Assembly: GCA_025642075.2 (NCBI GenBank)
Contig: JAODUO010000044.1
Span: 576,001-640,000, forward strand
DNA from: Ridgeia piscesae
Taxonomy: Eukaryota > Annelida > Polychaeta > Sabellida > Siboglinidae
Length of the DNA stretch: 64,000 bases
Reading direction: 5' to 3'
Positions 35,995 to 49,560 of the stretch are shown one piece after another. The translations under genes were made by a program, and so were the position numbers. The stretch's first letter is position 1, and the number at the start of each line of letters is the position of its first letter. Under the pieces are notes generated by a model. That model was not told the origin of the DNA. It made no database searches and saw only the letters and a list, made by a program, of their open reading frames with translations.

Positions 35995-35999
<5 letters not shown>

Positions 36000-38630
36000 G
36001 AATAAACCATATTCCTTTAGACGCATTTCATAATAAATATTCCTGAGTTTTGGTATCATTTTGGTTGCTCTCTTTTGTACTCTTTCTAGCATATCACTAC
36101 CCTTCTTGTGATAGGGCCTCCATGCTTGTTTACAGTATTCTTAATGAGGCCTAAATATTGTTTTGTACAGCGGTATTATTAGTTAATATTCCTTGTACAC
36201 TATATTTCGCCTAGTTAATCCAAGAATTTGGTTTCCTTTCGCTGCAGCAATTCCACACTACTCTGATACCTTCTTCTCAGTAATAATAGTTAACCTTAAG
36301 TCCTTTTCAGTATCTTGTACAGTACCACCCATTGTATATTGTGCGTCTTCAGTCACATGTTCTGCGTGGAGGCACTTACACTTCAGCATTTGACACTTCT
36401 CAGACCATTCGGTCAACTTATTCAGAACATCTTGTAATTGTTGTCTATCTGCATCACTTTTCTATCGTCCGCAAACTTCAATACCTTGCTTATTATAACA
36501 TCATCCAAATCATTGATGCATATTAAGAATAAAATAGGTCCCAATACTGATCCCTGCGGTACACCACTCAAAACCGATTTCCTGTTTGAAACCTCCCCAT
36601 CAACTATTACTCTCTGTCTTCTATCAATAAGCAATTTTTCTATCCAGTTAACCTTACCATTTCCTATGCTATGGGTCTCCAGTTTAAGTAGTAATCTTTA
36701 ATGTCGCACTTTGTCAAAGGCTTTTTTAATCTAACTATATTATACTAGTGATCCCATAACTACCCACTTTGTAACATCTTCCAAAACAATTACAGATTTG
36801 TTAAGCATGACCTCGCTTTTAGAAACCCATGTTGAGATGGGTTTATTAAGTTATTTTTAACAAGAAAATCAACCAAGTGGTCTTTAATTAGTCTTTCTAA
36901 TAGTTTGCAAATCACCGATGTTAAACTTACTGGTCTATAGTTGTTTCTCGAACCTTTGTTAACTAATGGTATGGTGTTTGCTTCTTTCCATTCTAACGGA
37001 ACTACTCCCTCCTCTAATGAGAAATTGAACACTTTGCAAGCGGTATGCTAATTTGTTCTACAATTTCCAATAGTAATTTGGGAGGAATCCCATCCACTTC
37101 AGGTGATTTATTATCCTCATATCCCTTATTATCTTAGCTACCATTTTTGAGGTTACAATTAGTTGTCTTAAATAGTCTGACTCTCTCCTTTCGAACTTAT
37201 TCTCTGGTACTGGTAATGTACTAATATCTTCCCTGGTATAAACCGAACTAAAGTACTCATTTAGGTTTTCTGCCATTAAGAAGCCATCTGTTATTATGTT
37301 TCCATTACTACCTACTACAGGACCGACCTTATCCTGAACGTTCTGTTTACTTCGAACATACGCATAAAAACTCTTGCTGTCATGTTTTATAGTAAAGGTT
37401 AATTTTGTTTATAGCTTCTATTTGAATTTCTAATTTCAGCTGTAGCTTGGTTAAGAGTATAGTCTTCTTCCAGTATGTCTATATGTCTTCCACATCATTT
37501 GCGTGTAGTTGCTTTATTACCGTTTCTCCAATTCTTTCAAGGGGACAAATTTATCGACGATGCAGTCAATTTCACTCTTTAAGATATTCCAGCATTCTGT
37601 TTCTGTCTTATTCTTCAGTGCGTTATTCCAATCTATCTTTGCTAAATACTTCCTCCTGTCCTTATATCTTCCTCTGTGAAAATCACTCCTAGTACTCTGT
37701 AGAGATTTCCAGTTTACTCACTTATCATTTATAGCATTTTCTACTTTCTCATTCTCGTCTATGCTTATGCTTAGACTTCGATAAACTAACCCAACAGTTA
37801 ATGTTGAGTTTCCTGTAACTATGTTACACCTGACAGCTTCTTCACATTATGCTTCTTTTAAAAAAAACATTTCATAAGCCTGGAAGGATTCTTTAATATA
37901 TAAAACAACTCCACCTCCCCTTCTTCCTATTCTATCTTTCCTAAACATGAAATATCCTGTCCTTCCTAATTCGGCTTCTGATATATCGGTGTGATACCAA
38001 CTGAATACCTATTATGTGAGGGTCAATATCTTCTACCATAATGTTTAGTTTCATTTCTTTTGTTTACTATACTCCTTGCATTTAAGCAAACACATTTATA
38101 ACCAAATTTAGTATAGTTTTCCTGATTGTTCTTCGCTGATTTCTTTTTGCTGTCTTTATCTGTGCCTCCAGTATTTGGCTTCTCTGTGAATCGCCCATGC
38201 GAATCTAGATTAAATAGTTGCAACCTCTTCCACTGTCCATAGATCGAAGCAGGTTCTCAGAGAATACTACTGCGCCATTTCCACTTAGATGGAGGCCATC
38301 TCTCACGTACATGTCTTCTTTCCCAACTAAGTATCCCCATAAATCTATGAACCCAACTCCTTCTTCTTCACACATCTGCTCTATTAGAGCGTTGATTGAC
38401 ATAATTGAATAATTTGTTCAATTCTTGTCTTCTTCATTTCCCCTACCAACTGTCTGTACCATGCACTATCCTAGTTGTCCTCTCCCTGTCTGCATTGTTT
38501 GTGCCTACGTGTACTAATATAAATCATCCGTGACCATGCACCACAATGTTCTCTACCCGTTCAGTCACATGCTCTTTCCTAGCCCCCGGAAGACAAACAA
38601 CAACATCTTCACCATTGCATAATGCGTGCG
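35995..38630 (-). mobile_element. Second, more decayed CR1-type element
   Basis: Collinear with the element at 22440-26185: ERVQKRATKMI near 36070, GVPQGSVLGPILF near 36555 (intact motif B), LKFADDRK near 36470 (motif C, FADD kept), WKEANTIPLVNKGSR near 36970, endonuclease phrases near 38075-37690 (CVCLNARSIVNKRNE), and ORF1 block YVRDGLHLSGNGAVVFSENL near 38300. Many stops, frameshifts and small deletions. It ends abruptly at about 38630 within ORF1 (5' truncation) and its 3' end is cut by the microsatellite at 35974. Confidence 0.85.
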
Positions 38631-38639
38631 TGTGGACCT

Positions 38640-38902
38640 ATATATAGCTATTGTATTGGTTCCCCCTACTGGACTACATGTATGAAATATACACTTGGAC
38701 ACGTGATACTCTTGTTATACAGGAAAGCGCATGCGCACCATGTACGATACAGCGAGTGGGTGTAATAAAAGACGCAGCGCATATTAACATGTACGATCTT
38801 GTGTTTGGCATCACTGACGGCAATGCTCCAAGCACTAGTTCTATAAACTGTGGTGTGTGTGAAGTTGGATGCCAGTGGCGTAGCATACATATATATATAT
38901 AT
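38640..38902. other. Unassigned DNA with a partial microsatellite flank
   Basis: Short ORFs only. AGTGGCGTAGCATACATATATAT at 38873-38895 is a shortened copy of the flank described at 35690. Confidence 0.4.
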
Positions 38903-39599
<697 letters not shown>

Positions 39600-39810
39600 G
39601 CAGTGCTGTAAAAAATACGCCAGAAAAATAACCAAGTAAAAGTAACCTCCCAAAACATTACTTAAGTAACAGTACTCGCGAAAAAATACTTATGTAAAAG
39701 GGGCTTTTATCCGGGAGAGCTTATTTCCGGGGGGCATATTTCCAGGAGGGCTTATTTCTGGGAGGCTTTTTCCGGGAGGGGGCTTATTTCCGGGAGGGGT
39801 TATTTCGGTA
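39600..39810. repeat. hAT-like terminus followed by a GGGAGGGGCTTATTTCC tandem array
   Basis: GCAGTGCTGTAAAAAATAC at 39601 followed by AGTAAAAGTAAC and ACTTAAGTAACAGTACT resembles the AGTAAAAGTAA-rich subterminal region of some hAT elements. 39700-39810 then has six degenerate copies of GGGAGGGGCTTATTTCC. No matching other end was found. Confidence 0.45.
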
Positions 39811-40029
39811 TCCCAGCCAGCTATATGGAGAAAGCTTGGTTTGGTTTGAACAACCAAACCAACCTACCTACATGATATGCACAGTTGGGAATTACGTGAA
39901 TGTGCAACTTGCCAATGTATGAAGACACAAGGCCGACCCTTCACCGAAGTATCAGCCTAAGAAATATGTGTAACACCGAGTGGGAACAACAGCATAAGTC
40001 GGTGCGCTGAAAGACAGAAGGATGCTAAG

Positions 40030-40770
40030 TTGTAATGCGTGATGAATTTTTCGTGAACGGGCGTTCGTAACTCACATGACATCGCTGCAGGGCTGAGACA
40101 TAGAACACCTTGTGCACAAATAGCTATGACGTCATTGCGACGGTTGCACTTTACGTTTTTTTTTTAAACATGCTATCGTTAATATCTCTTCGGGTTCGAC
40201 GCGTCTTATTCGTCGAAAGTGTTCGTTAAACAGAAGTAAATGCATAGGTACTAATCACGTAATTGTGTATCCCCGTTTTTGTTATTATATAAATTTGACC
40301 ATAATTTATTATCTGGTGCGGGACTCTCACCACGTGACATTCATTGTTTCTGCCTAACGACCAGTTTTACCTACGACATTGAAGAGCGCGGATGTGTTTC
40401 AGCGAACGTTTCAGGACTGGACTTTCACTCGGGAAGTCTTGTTTCGGAAGCGCGAAGACCTGCAGAACAGCAATCGGGCTCCCGAATCACCCGAAGACAC
40501 AAGACATATCATTGGCCGACAGCGTCGATCTTCACTCCAATGTTTCACATCGACATTAGTGGCGAACCTCGACGGAATGGGTCAGGATTTTTGGATGCGT
40601 TCAAGTTGACGAAGCTTACGTGGACTGTGACATTAGTAATCATAATTGGACGTTAGTGATTAAGTAATTAATTAAATAATTAATGTTTAAACATTTTATG
40701 TAAATTGTATGTAATAAAAATGGATAATTTATATTGTATGTAAAATGTGTTTGTATTAGTTTACGTATGG
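40030..40770 (+). other. Possible solo LTR or promoter-like region
   Basis: TATATAAA at 40286-40293 and a polyadenylation signal AATAAA at 40713-40718 bracket a GC-richer block with a 125-codon ORF (40279-40656) that matches nothing I recognise. TATA box, absence of introns and an AATAAA about 430 bp later would fit the R-U5 layout of a solo LTR, but I could not find clear ends or a target duplication. Confidence 0.25.
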
Positions 40771-41555
40771 TTACGCGATCATCGAAGATGCGGGTCTAAA
40801 AAACGAGCGAACTACGGATTTCGCTGTTATTGCCATATTGGGGCAGCCATCTTAGCATAGCCTCTGTTTCGATGTTTTGCCATATCCCGAAATGCCCCAC
40901 TCCGGCCCTGATTCCGCTGGGTGAACCGGCGGAATTGTGCGCAACATCTCTATCAGTCCACAAAGAATATACCGCGCGCCAAGAGCAGAATAGGCAGGGT
41001 AGGATCACCAGTGAGTTGGGGAAGCAGTAATAGGCACCATGGATGAAGGAGCAGGAATGCAAGAGAAGCTGCCAAACCCTGCAAATTCGGCGGGGGCATA
41101 CTTATGATTCTGTCCCCCCTCCCAGAAATGTCTCAAAACACTGGCGGCACTTAGACCAGGGAACGGGGGGTAGCTGACCCCCTCCATGCTAAATCAGGAG
41201 TTCCGAAATAGACAATGAAATAGCAGAGAAGCCGTTCTGAGTTTGGGAAGTAAAAGAACCATGGAGGACGACATGCAACCTGGCAGTGACCACTTTCAGT
41301 GCCAGCATAACACTTTTGTAGAAAACTCGGCTTGGCGTAAATGTTCTCAAAAAGACGGATTAGTCCAACGAGATCTTATGAAATCATAACATTGTATCCA
41401 CAATATATACAGACTAGTCAGTTAATAGAAACTGCCGAGTGCTGGGAACAACCAGAAACTAGAAACTGAATTTTTGGGGCAGCGGCGGCGAAACTAATGT
41501 TCTACCACAATTCGCTGTGGGGTCCTGAAGCGCCGGGGGTTCACCCCCCCCCCCC
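40771..41555. other. Unassigned DNA
   Basis: Moderately GC-rich with no convincing frame on either strand. A C-run at 41543-41555 precedes the microsatellite flank. Confidence 0.35.
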
Positions 41556-42213
<658 letters not shown>

Positions 42214-43535
42214 ATTTGCTTTTTTACATAGCTTATCATGCATGAAATGGATATTATGTGAAACATTATTGACCATAGCAACAACACAACTAGAGCTAAT
42301 TAGCAATCGTGCAGCCAGAGTAGCCCACACACCGTTATTTTGCTGCTATGATTACAGAGCAGTAGCAGTTTCACAAAACAATAGAAAACCTAATTTGAAT
42401 TGTAGTACGTTTCATGTATGTTGCTGATGTGCCAGAAGAAAATCAATAACTGTGTGAATGTGTGTGCACATACTGATATGTTCAAATTCAGTATATTACT
42501 CGACACTGCTGTGTTGCAGTAATATTGGACAATTAGTACATTAAACAATGACAGTATGTTGTTTTATATCGCTGTAATACAGTTGGACGTGTGGCCTAAC
42601 ATGTGTTTTATATGATTGCTGCAGACTTAATTAAATAATTCTTTTTTTAACTCATGTTCTCATTTATTATGTCAGACCATCTGTTCAGATCTGACACAGA
42701 TAGGAACAATATTTGTATTAACCTACAATTTCTGGTTAAAATCAGCATAATTGGTTGGTAGGCCAATGACGTATTGGGAACAAATAAAGGTGTAGCTTAT
42801 CTTCAAAGGAATCATATACGAACCCATGAAAATAGGGTATACATAATATATGAGATGCAAAGCATCTATAAGAAAAATTCTAGCATAGATACATGAACAC
42901 ACGAACATAATTATACATGCTATTATTATCAGATTGTTTTCGTAATATAAGAATAAATACACCAAATCTAGTGTGCACCAAAAGTGCATTTAGTAAGCCC
43001 AATGCTTTGTTTGCAGTTTTAATGTTTAACTCAATTTTAACTTGGTCAAGTAAAAATCTATATAACAGTTTGTCTGGTGGGTCAAGTTTACTTAACACGA
43101 GCTAACAGACCATCATGCATAGGACTCTAGATAGACTCACACAAAAGTTTAACTGAAGAACCTTTAACAAATGTGCACAACAAGGGTATGATTTGCAAAA
43201 CATTTTAATAGCGATCACACCGGTGATATTGTCAAGGTTCAGCCCCTAATCTTTGCATAAATAAGCATAACACAATTACCATCTCACCAAGCGTACCTGC
43301 TGACCTGGAACTATTTGTAACACGAACACCAAGTTATGTAAAATGACTATTTCAGTGTGAGCAGTTTAATAAAGACCTACATAACACATTTTGACTTAAT
43401 TTGTTTCGCATCAGACACACGAAACTTCTATGCAGAGATTTCAAACTTCGTAAACAAATTAGTTACTAGATTTTGACAATGAACTTAAAACAACTGCACA
43501 TTTTGTATGGCACCAAACCAATCTACAAGTACTAA
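42214..43535. other. Unassigned AT-rich DNA
   Basis: A minus-strand segment at 43098-42930 (LDPPDKLLYRFLLDQVKIEL) is open on both sides but unrecognised. No other feature seen. Confidence 0.35.
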
Positions 43536-43539
43536 CCAT

Positions 43540-45050
43540 TATTCATAAATGGTGCAAACTTGTATACTTGGTATCCTGCTGACGTGTCCTGCCCACGTCC
43601 ACTTTTGTTTCCTGACTTGTTCAATCACGTTTGTGACATTTGTCTTTTCTCTTACCCATGTGTTTGTTTTCTGTCCCAGTATGTGATATTTAACATACTT
43701 CTTTCCATCTTTGTTTGTGCGGCTGCTAGCTTGTTCTTTGTTTGGGTCGTGTGTGCCCATGTTTCTGTGCCGTATGTAATTGTTGGAAATACGCATGAGT
43801 TATCTCTTCAAGCATGTCCCAATGTTACCCTTGAAGATGTCGCGGTGCTTAGCGAATGCTGTCCATCAGGCCGTGATTCTTCTTCGAATCTCCTTGTCTT
43901 GGGTTTTGTCTCAGGTAGATGTAGTTGTCAACGTTCTCGATGTGAGTGTTGCTGACATATATTGGTGTGTCGTTTTCCATCATCACCTTTGTTTTCGACT
44001 TGTTCATCTTCAGACCCTGATTTTCACTTTCATCAGCTAATTCCTGTAGCATTTGTTGTAGTTCTTGTGGTGTATGAGTATGTCGTCGGCGAAGCTAAGA
44101 TGACCAAGATATTCGCCGTCTATATTCAAGCCTCTGGTTTCCCAAGTCAGCCGTCGGAATATACTTTCGAGTGCTGCCGTAAATAACTTGGGTGACATGG
44201 TATCTCCCTGTCGTACTCGTCTCCTGCTGTTGATCTTGTTGCTTTCTTTGTGCAGGTGGACTGTCATTGCGCTGTTGGTGTAGATTTCCTTCAGGACTTC
44301 TATGTACACATCTTCTATCCCCTGTTCTTGAGTTTGCACTGAGTCGAAGGCTTTCTCGTAGTCGAGAACGCGATGCAGAGTGGGATATTATATTCTCTAC
44401 ACTTCTCCTTCAGTTGGTTTACGACGTGGATGTGGTCTGTCGTAGAGTATCTGCTTCTGAATCCAGCTTGCTCTCCTTGCTGGTTTTCGTCGAGTGTCTT
44501 CTCCACCCTTTTCGTTAGTACTTTCGTGAGTACTTTATAGATGTTTGATATTAGACATATCGGTCTGTAATTCATGAGGACTTTCTTATTAAACTTCTTG
44601 AAGATTATCACCATCTTAACATTGTTCCACGCCGTAGGTATTCATCTTTCTGATAAGCATTTACTGTACAGCTTAGTGTCTTTGAGATGGTATCTTCTCC
44701 TGCTTTCAATGTCTAGATGTTTATATGGTCGTTGTCCGTTGCTGTCCCATTCTTCATATCTCTTCCACCTCCCATGATGTTATCTCTGGTACATCTTTTG
44801 GGGCAGTGTGGATTATGATAGTCTGTTCACTGTCGTATAGCTCGCAGTAAAATTCCTCTATTCGTTCAATGATCTTATCTTGATTGTGGATTTTTCTACC
44901 CTGCATTTTATTATTGACCGCCTGGTTTAACATTACAAACAACATATTTTGGCCTTTACCTCTATGGATAGAGGTTTTTGAATCGGTTGTCACTGTGATG
45001 TAGTTAGCAATAACAGTACTCCCTAGCACTGGTCTGCCTGTCGTCATATG
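43540..45050 (-). mobile_element. RTE non-LTR retrotransposon, 5'-truncated copy
   Basis: Same family as 2831-5490, on the other strand. From 45047 down: KIIERIEEFYCELYDSEQ, then NYRPICLISNIYKVLTKVL near 44570, EQAGFRSRYSTTDHIHVVNQL near 44470, IEDVYIEVLKEIYTNSAMTV near 44315, VRQGDTMSPKLF near 44210 (motif B intact), LSFADDILI near 44090 (motif C intact), and LKMNKSKTKVMM near 44000. The C-terminal tail with WTWAGHVSRI near 43590 is more complete than in the copy at 2831. The endonuclease is missing. Frameshifts near 44340 and 44060. Confidence 0.85.
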
Positions 45051-45119
45051 AGCAAAACATTAATTATGCCAATAAACTAGATGTCTCAATATATGAGTTG
45101 CTTTTCTTTTATATACATA

Positions 45120-45310
45120 GTAATACATCCTGAAAATGAATGAAAAGTATTTGAAAAGTATTTGAAAAGTATTTGAAAACGTATTTGAACTACTTTCCAA
45201 TATATTTGTATTTAAATACATTTGTATTTTTAAATGTTTGTATTTGAATCCCTCAAGAGTATTTGTATTTAAATATATTTCAATGTATTTGGCCCCATGT
45301 CTGGGCCCTA
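45120..45310. repeat. hAT-like subterminal block (GTATTTGAAAA repeats)
   Basis: Repeated GAAAAGTATTT and GTATTTAAATA units, and an outer end that reads (inward, minus strand) CAGACATGGGGCCAAATAC. Clustered GTATTTGAA motifs next to a CAGxxxTGGG end are known from hAT elements. The opposite end was not found, so it is a fragment. Confidence 0.45.
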
Positions 45311-47172
45311 CAGTCATTAAAATAACTCATTTTTCTTGGGTCATCGATGTGTTGCTACATCTGCAGGACAAACCAAAACATTTTCTAATTGACTAGAAAA
45401 TTGAATAGATAATATGCACGGATCACGCAGACCAAGTTGACTCCACTACGTCATTCTGTTTCTCTAAGATGACATAGTTCATAGATTTTCTATGGCCATG
45501 TATTTTAAAAAAATCTGGTGAACCGCTGACGTTAAAATATGACTGTTGTTGGAAGTTGTTACTTTTTATTAACTTTGTTAGGCCCATATCACCAAAACAT
45601 TGACTTTTAGCATTTTGAGCATGTATTGTTGTTTATATCAGGCATGCAGTATTACTGCTACAATGGTTTTAATTACTTCCAGGACAGTCTGGGCAAAATA
45701 TACCTAAGAGACGTAATCTATAAATATCAATATCATCAACATGCTCAGAAATGTCCACTGATTTATTTCAAGCCTTCCCCAAATGCTCATTATCGGTTAC
45801 TCCGTCGGTTTTCGTGGTCGCACCCTCAGTGCCGGTGACATCCGTGACAAAGCCAACGGCACTAGACTTGTTGCTGTAGTCTGATTTAGCTTCCTCAACT
45901 ACGGTCTTGGGGTAGCTCTCAAAGCCTCTCATGTGTAACTCTTACCTTTGTTAGCCAACGTTAGCTGCGACTTTGGTCACTCAGTAGCAATGCAACGAAA
46001 ATCAATACATGTCGTAGTGTACCATGACTGTTGCACACCCAAGAGACAACAGGTGTGCTGCACCCCTAGTGGCAACATTATAAAATCACGGTGACACAAA
46101 TATCCGCAGTGCGTTTGTGAACATCCTCTTTTAGATTGTCTTCAAATTCATAACATTTTCAAGCAATTATTCCCAAATATACTAGAAATAATTATATATC
46201 CAAATCCAACCAGGCCTCTAGGTGAATATAAAACCTATGCCCATGAACCACCCGAATGGGTCGGAGCTGTCGACTATAACTGGCAACTGCTACACGTTGT
46301 GACAGGTGCAACCTCAAACCTCCAAAATAAGTGAGATACGACATATCTAAACAGTTAATAAACAAAGACTCCATCACTATTATATATGTTTATAATGTGA
46401 GATGGAATAGCTTCATATTGGTGATTCAGCCCACGTATGTACCGTAATACTTTATTTAAAGTGATATTGCTAGTGTTTCAGATATTCTTTCTAATAGTTT
46501 TGCAGTGAGCAAAATGTCTGGAAAACTTTACATGAGATAAATAACCCTGCAACCTAAACATTACGTACAGGTGTCAAAATCCGGAATCAATGCAAACTTT
46601 GAAGCAATTTTTGCCTTTTTTTTACAAAGAAACTCGTCTTATCTGTTGGTAATTGCATTCCCAATCCCACCAGCCCAATCCCATGACAACTCTTGCACAT
46701 CCATGATCATGATTTTAGGATTTGCTCCCATATTTATGGAAAGGGTGCAATTTGGGGGTCAACTCGAGAGCCTAAAGGTAGTTTATCTTGCAGAATATCA
46801 AGAGGATGCAAACTGACGTTTTAGGAGAGCCACAAGAGGAAGAGCAGAATATTTTAGGATGACACTATTCACAGAGCAGCTCTGCGAATACGGTACCATT
46901 CCCCACTATTCGCAGAGCAGTGAAGTCACGATTACTTCTCATGATTACATGTTTTTTTTCATATGAACAGTTGCAAGCAAATATATTAGACAGAAAGTAA
47001 TAGCAATATTAGAAGTAATCTAATAAATGTAATATTAATTGAGCTATTTCTATTACTGTTGAGCATTTCAGTTAAGTAAATATTGAGTCAGATTTCCCTA
47101 GGGTAATTAATACCTTCTCTCCACAGAGAAGCCACATCTCCTGACCCTCCTACTCACTGTAGTACTGGTAGT
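45311..47172. other. Unassigned DNA
   Basis: No gene recognised. 46875-46920 has an 11-bp hairpin CTCTGCGAATA/TATTCGCAGAG. Confidence 0.35.
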
Positions 47173-47177
47173 ATAGT

Positions 47178-47325
47178 TGTTATAGTCAACGACTTGACAC
47201 AGCCATGTGCTACAACACTAAGGGGCGAATCCCGATCTTTATTCTGATTGGATTAGTATTACAAACATTAGGTAATGGTGCGCCATGCATGTCAAACTAA
47301 ACACTTAAATGTATAATCTGTAACA
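47178..47325 (-). repeat. 3' LTR of the Gypsy element
   Basis: 148 bp, TGTTATAG...CTGTAACA, i.e. TG...CA with a TGTTA/TAACA inverted end. Very short for a Gypsy LTR. No clear AATAAA is visible in the element's sense strand. Confidence 0.93.
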
Positions 47326-47341
47326 TCCCTCTTTTTCCTAG
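47326..47341 (-). promoter_or_regulatory. Polypurine tract of the Gypsy element
   Basis: On the minus strand CTAGGAAAAAGAGGGA directly precedes the 3' LTR: the purine run from which plus-strand DNA synthesis is primed. Confidence 0.8.
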
Positions 47342-47709
47342 CGCATCATAAATTGTAAAAGAAACACATCACCAGAATTAACTATGACTTATCAACATAG
47401 CGTAACGTACGAACTGGATAATTGCATTGTCTCTAAGACATTATAACTGATGATTGTAGCATATATGCAACTACTATGACCAACATACATTAGAAACATT
47501 TGCGAGATTTTAAGCATCATCTACCAAGACTTGAGACGCAACGCTATATTTCAACACATAACAATTGAGCGGTAAATCGCAATCTGTGATCAACGTTCAA
47601 AATTCTCCGTGTTTCACGAATGTTCATTGCAAATAAAGTAGTTAAGTCGCAATCACATTCCACTGCCAATGTTCACAATTCTGTTTAGCGTTCTCGCGAA
47701 ATGTTCACT

Positions 47710-48114
47710 TCACTGTTTCAGCATGTTCATAGTCTGCCAACCAAACTGGTGGTCGTTTCTGTCGGCAAGATTTTCGTACAGGCATTGTCTCTTGGGACCT
47801 CTCATTGTTTGGTGAGTCTGCAGTCTCACACTCAGCTGACAGTCCTGGATGCACAACTTCTGGGTTACGTGTTGGTGGTCACCATGTTGCTCATACTGTT
47901 CGTCAGTATGATCGTCAACTGCATCTTCCATCAACGTGAGAGGTGGCGGCTCAGATGACTTGTGCAGCCACTTTCGGTTGCGACGATACACACGACCACT
48001 CGCAGTTGTCACCATGTAGGATCGTGGTGATGTGTGCACCGTTGTCACTGTCGCCGGTGTCCACGTCCTTCCAGACTTGATTCTTACGGTGTCACCTCGA
48101 TCGAGTTTAGACAA
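47710..48114 (-). pseudogene. Gypsy integrase C-terminal domain
   Basis: LDRGDTVRIKSGRTWTPATV and PRSYMVTTASGRVYRRNRKWL (the GD-x-V-R-x-G block followed by PRSY-x-V-x-T-x-x-G-x-x-YRRNR) are the usual C-terminal DNA-binding region of Gypsy pol proteins. The remaining 80 codons are Gln/His-rich and non-conserved. Confidence 0.8.
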
Positions 48115-48267
48115 TGTCTTCGTCCCTCTGTCGAAGTATGCTTTCGCCTTCCCTTGTCTTTCTCTCAGTCTGACGTAAGCGTGTTCTGCAACTCTGGGCT
48201 TGAGCTACGACTCAGTTGTTGGTAGATTGTCGCGCAACTTCCGGCTCGTCAGTGGCTGTGCTGGCGA

Positions 48268-48768
48268 TTATGGCATACCCGCTACTGGCGTGTTACGGTA
48301 ACCCGATAGAGCTAAGTGAGGATCTCGGCTATCCTCATTTGTCTTTCGCATAAGTTGTTTGACCGTTCCGGTCATCCTTTCGCTCTGTCCGTTGGACGCT
48401 GCGTGTTCCGGACTGGACGTGTTGATGGTAAAACCATATTCAGCAGCAAACTTTCTCATTTTGGTTACTGTCAAAGGGCATGTTGTCTGCGACCAGAATT
48501 TCTGACACGTGCCTAGCAAACACTGTCCGGAAATGGCTATCACCACACTGGCTAACTTTCCTTGTAAGAGACACACCTCTGGATACTTGGAGAAGTAGAC
48601 CATTATTATGAGATACGCACTTCCTCCGTACTCAAAGATGTCTGCTCGAAGCTTCTGCCATGGTAGCAGTGGCATTTCATGTGGAGTTAACGGTTCACGC
48701 TGATTCTCCCTCCTGTACTTCAAACAGATCGAGCATTTTACTATCATCTCGATGATGTCATTGTACAT
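48268..48768 (-). pseudogene. Gypsy integrase core
   Basis: 166-codon segment: CSICLKYRRENQREPLTPHEMP (end of the HHCC zinc region), WQKLRADIFEYGGSAYLIIM (first catalytic Asp in ADIF), VYFSKYPEVCLL, then after a frame slip VADNMPFDS (second Asp, near 48487) and SPEHAASNGQSERM (catalytic Glu). The order is the D,D-35-E transposase-like fold of retroviral-type integrases. The slip near 48540-48490 breaks it. Confidence 0.88.
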
Positions 48769-48800
48769 TTCTCCATTCCCAGATGACTTTCGTGGAGCTT

Positions 48801-49231
48801 TTACAGCATTTCACTTCTCATACTGTTGGGTATAACATGCAGTTCGTCTCTGATTGGCCAGTACTGCAGAATCAGTGGACCACAGTCCCTACGATGTCTC
48901 GGCCATCCTACAGCTATTGTCTGGCTTAGCTTTACCATGGTCTCATCTTCCGCAGTAGCGCATTGTACTTTCTGCTTTCGCTGGTTGGACATTGGTAAGT
49001 TCGTGACCAAGCTGTGGATTTTCATGTTTGTGTCAACTTCGATGTCATCACTTTCATGTTCGCTTTCCACGTACACTCTCGACAGAGTGTCAGCTATGTA
49101 CATCGTTGGACCGGGATGGTAGTTCACATAGAGGTTGTACTTCATGAGTCTTAGCAGCATGGCTTGGATCCGTGATGACGCTTTGTGGATAGATTTCCTA
49201 GTGATAATTTCCAACGGATTGTGGTGGGATC
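48801..49231 (-). pseudogene. Gypsy RNase H, second part, and linker
   Basis: Continues the RNase H after the MULE insertion: HHNPLEIITRK (the SDH block; the Asp now reads His after a base change in the target duplication), RIQAMLLRLMKYNLYVNYHPG and IADTLSRVYVES (catalytic Asp of ADTLSR). The segment then runs into the zinc-binding N-terminal region of the integrase. Confidence 0.85.
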
Positions 49232-49560
49232 GCGACTTCGCCTTTCCGGATACACATTTTGTTAAGGCACTGCTTGCAATGCTATCTGCGTTGCGATTGG
49301 TTGCTGGAAGTAAACACGCGCCACGTGCCTTTGGCAGTGCGACTTGGCAGGCGGGAGCGCCGTCGGATCAAGGAATACACAAAACCAACCAGAATGCGCG
49401 CAAAGTGAACTGAGCGAACTGACCTACATAAAACCATCACGCGCTGTTTTTTTGCCGCATATAAGATCGTTAGAATCTAGGTGAACAAAACTATTAGTAG
49501 AATAAGAGGGTAAATAGCCGAAAATACGATATTGTTTCGATTATGACGCAGTGCTAATAA
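49232..49560 (+). repeat. Left long inverted repeat of the MULE-like element
   Basis: Pairs with 51210-51537. Inward of this, 49545-49790 contains two to three tandem-like units around CATGCATTTAAAACATA and TTTTCGCAATTAATT that also occur inverted at 51060-51200. Confidence 0.9.

Noticed and set aside
40279..40656. 125-codon ORF as a host gene
   Set aside because: No domain recognised; the TATA and AATAAA positions could fit a solo LTR but ends and target duplication were not found, so it is listed only as a weak 'other' feature.
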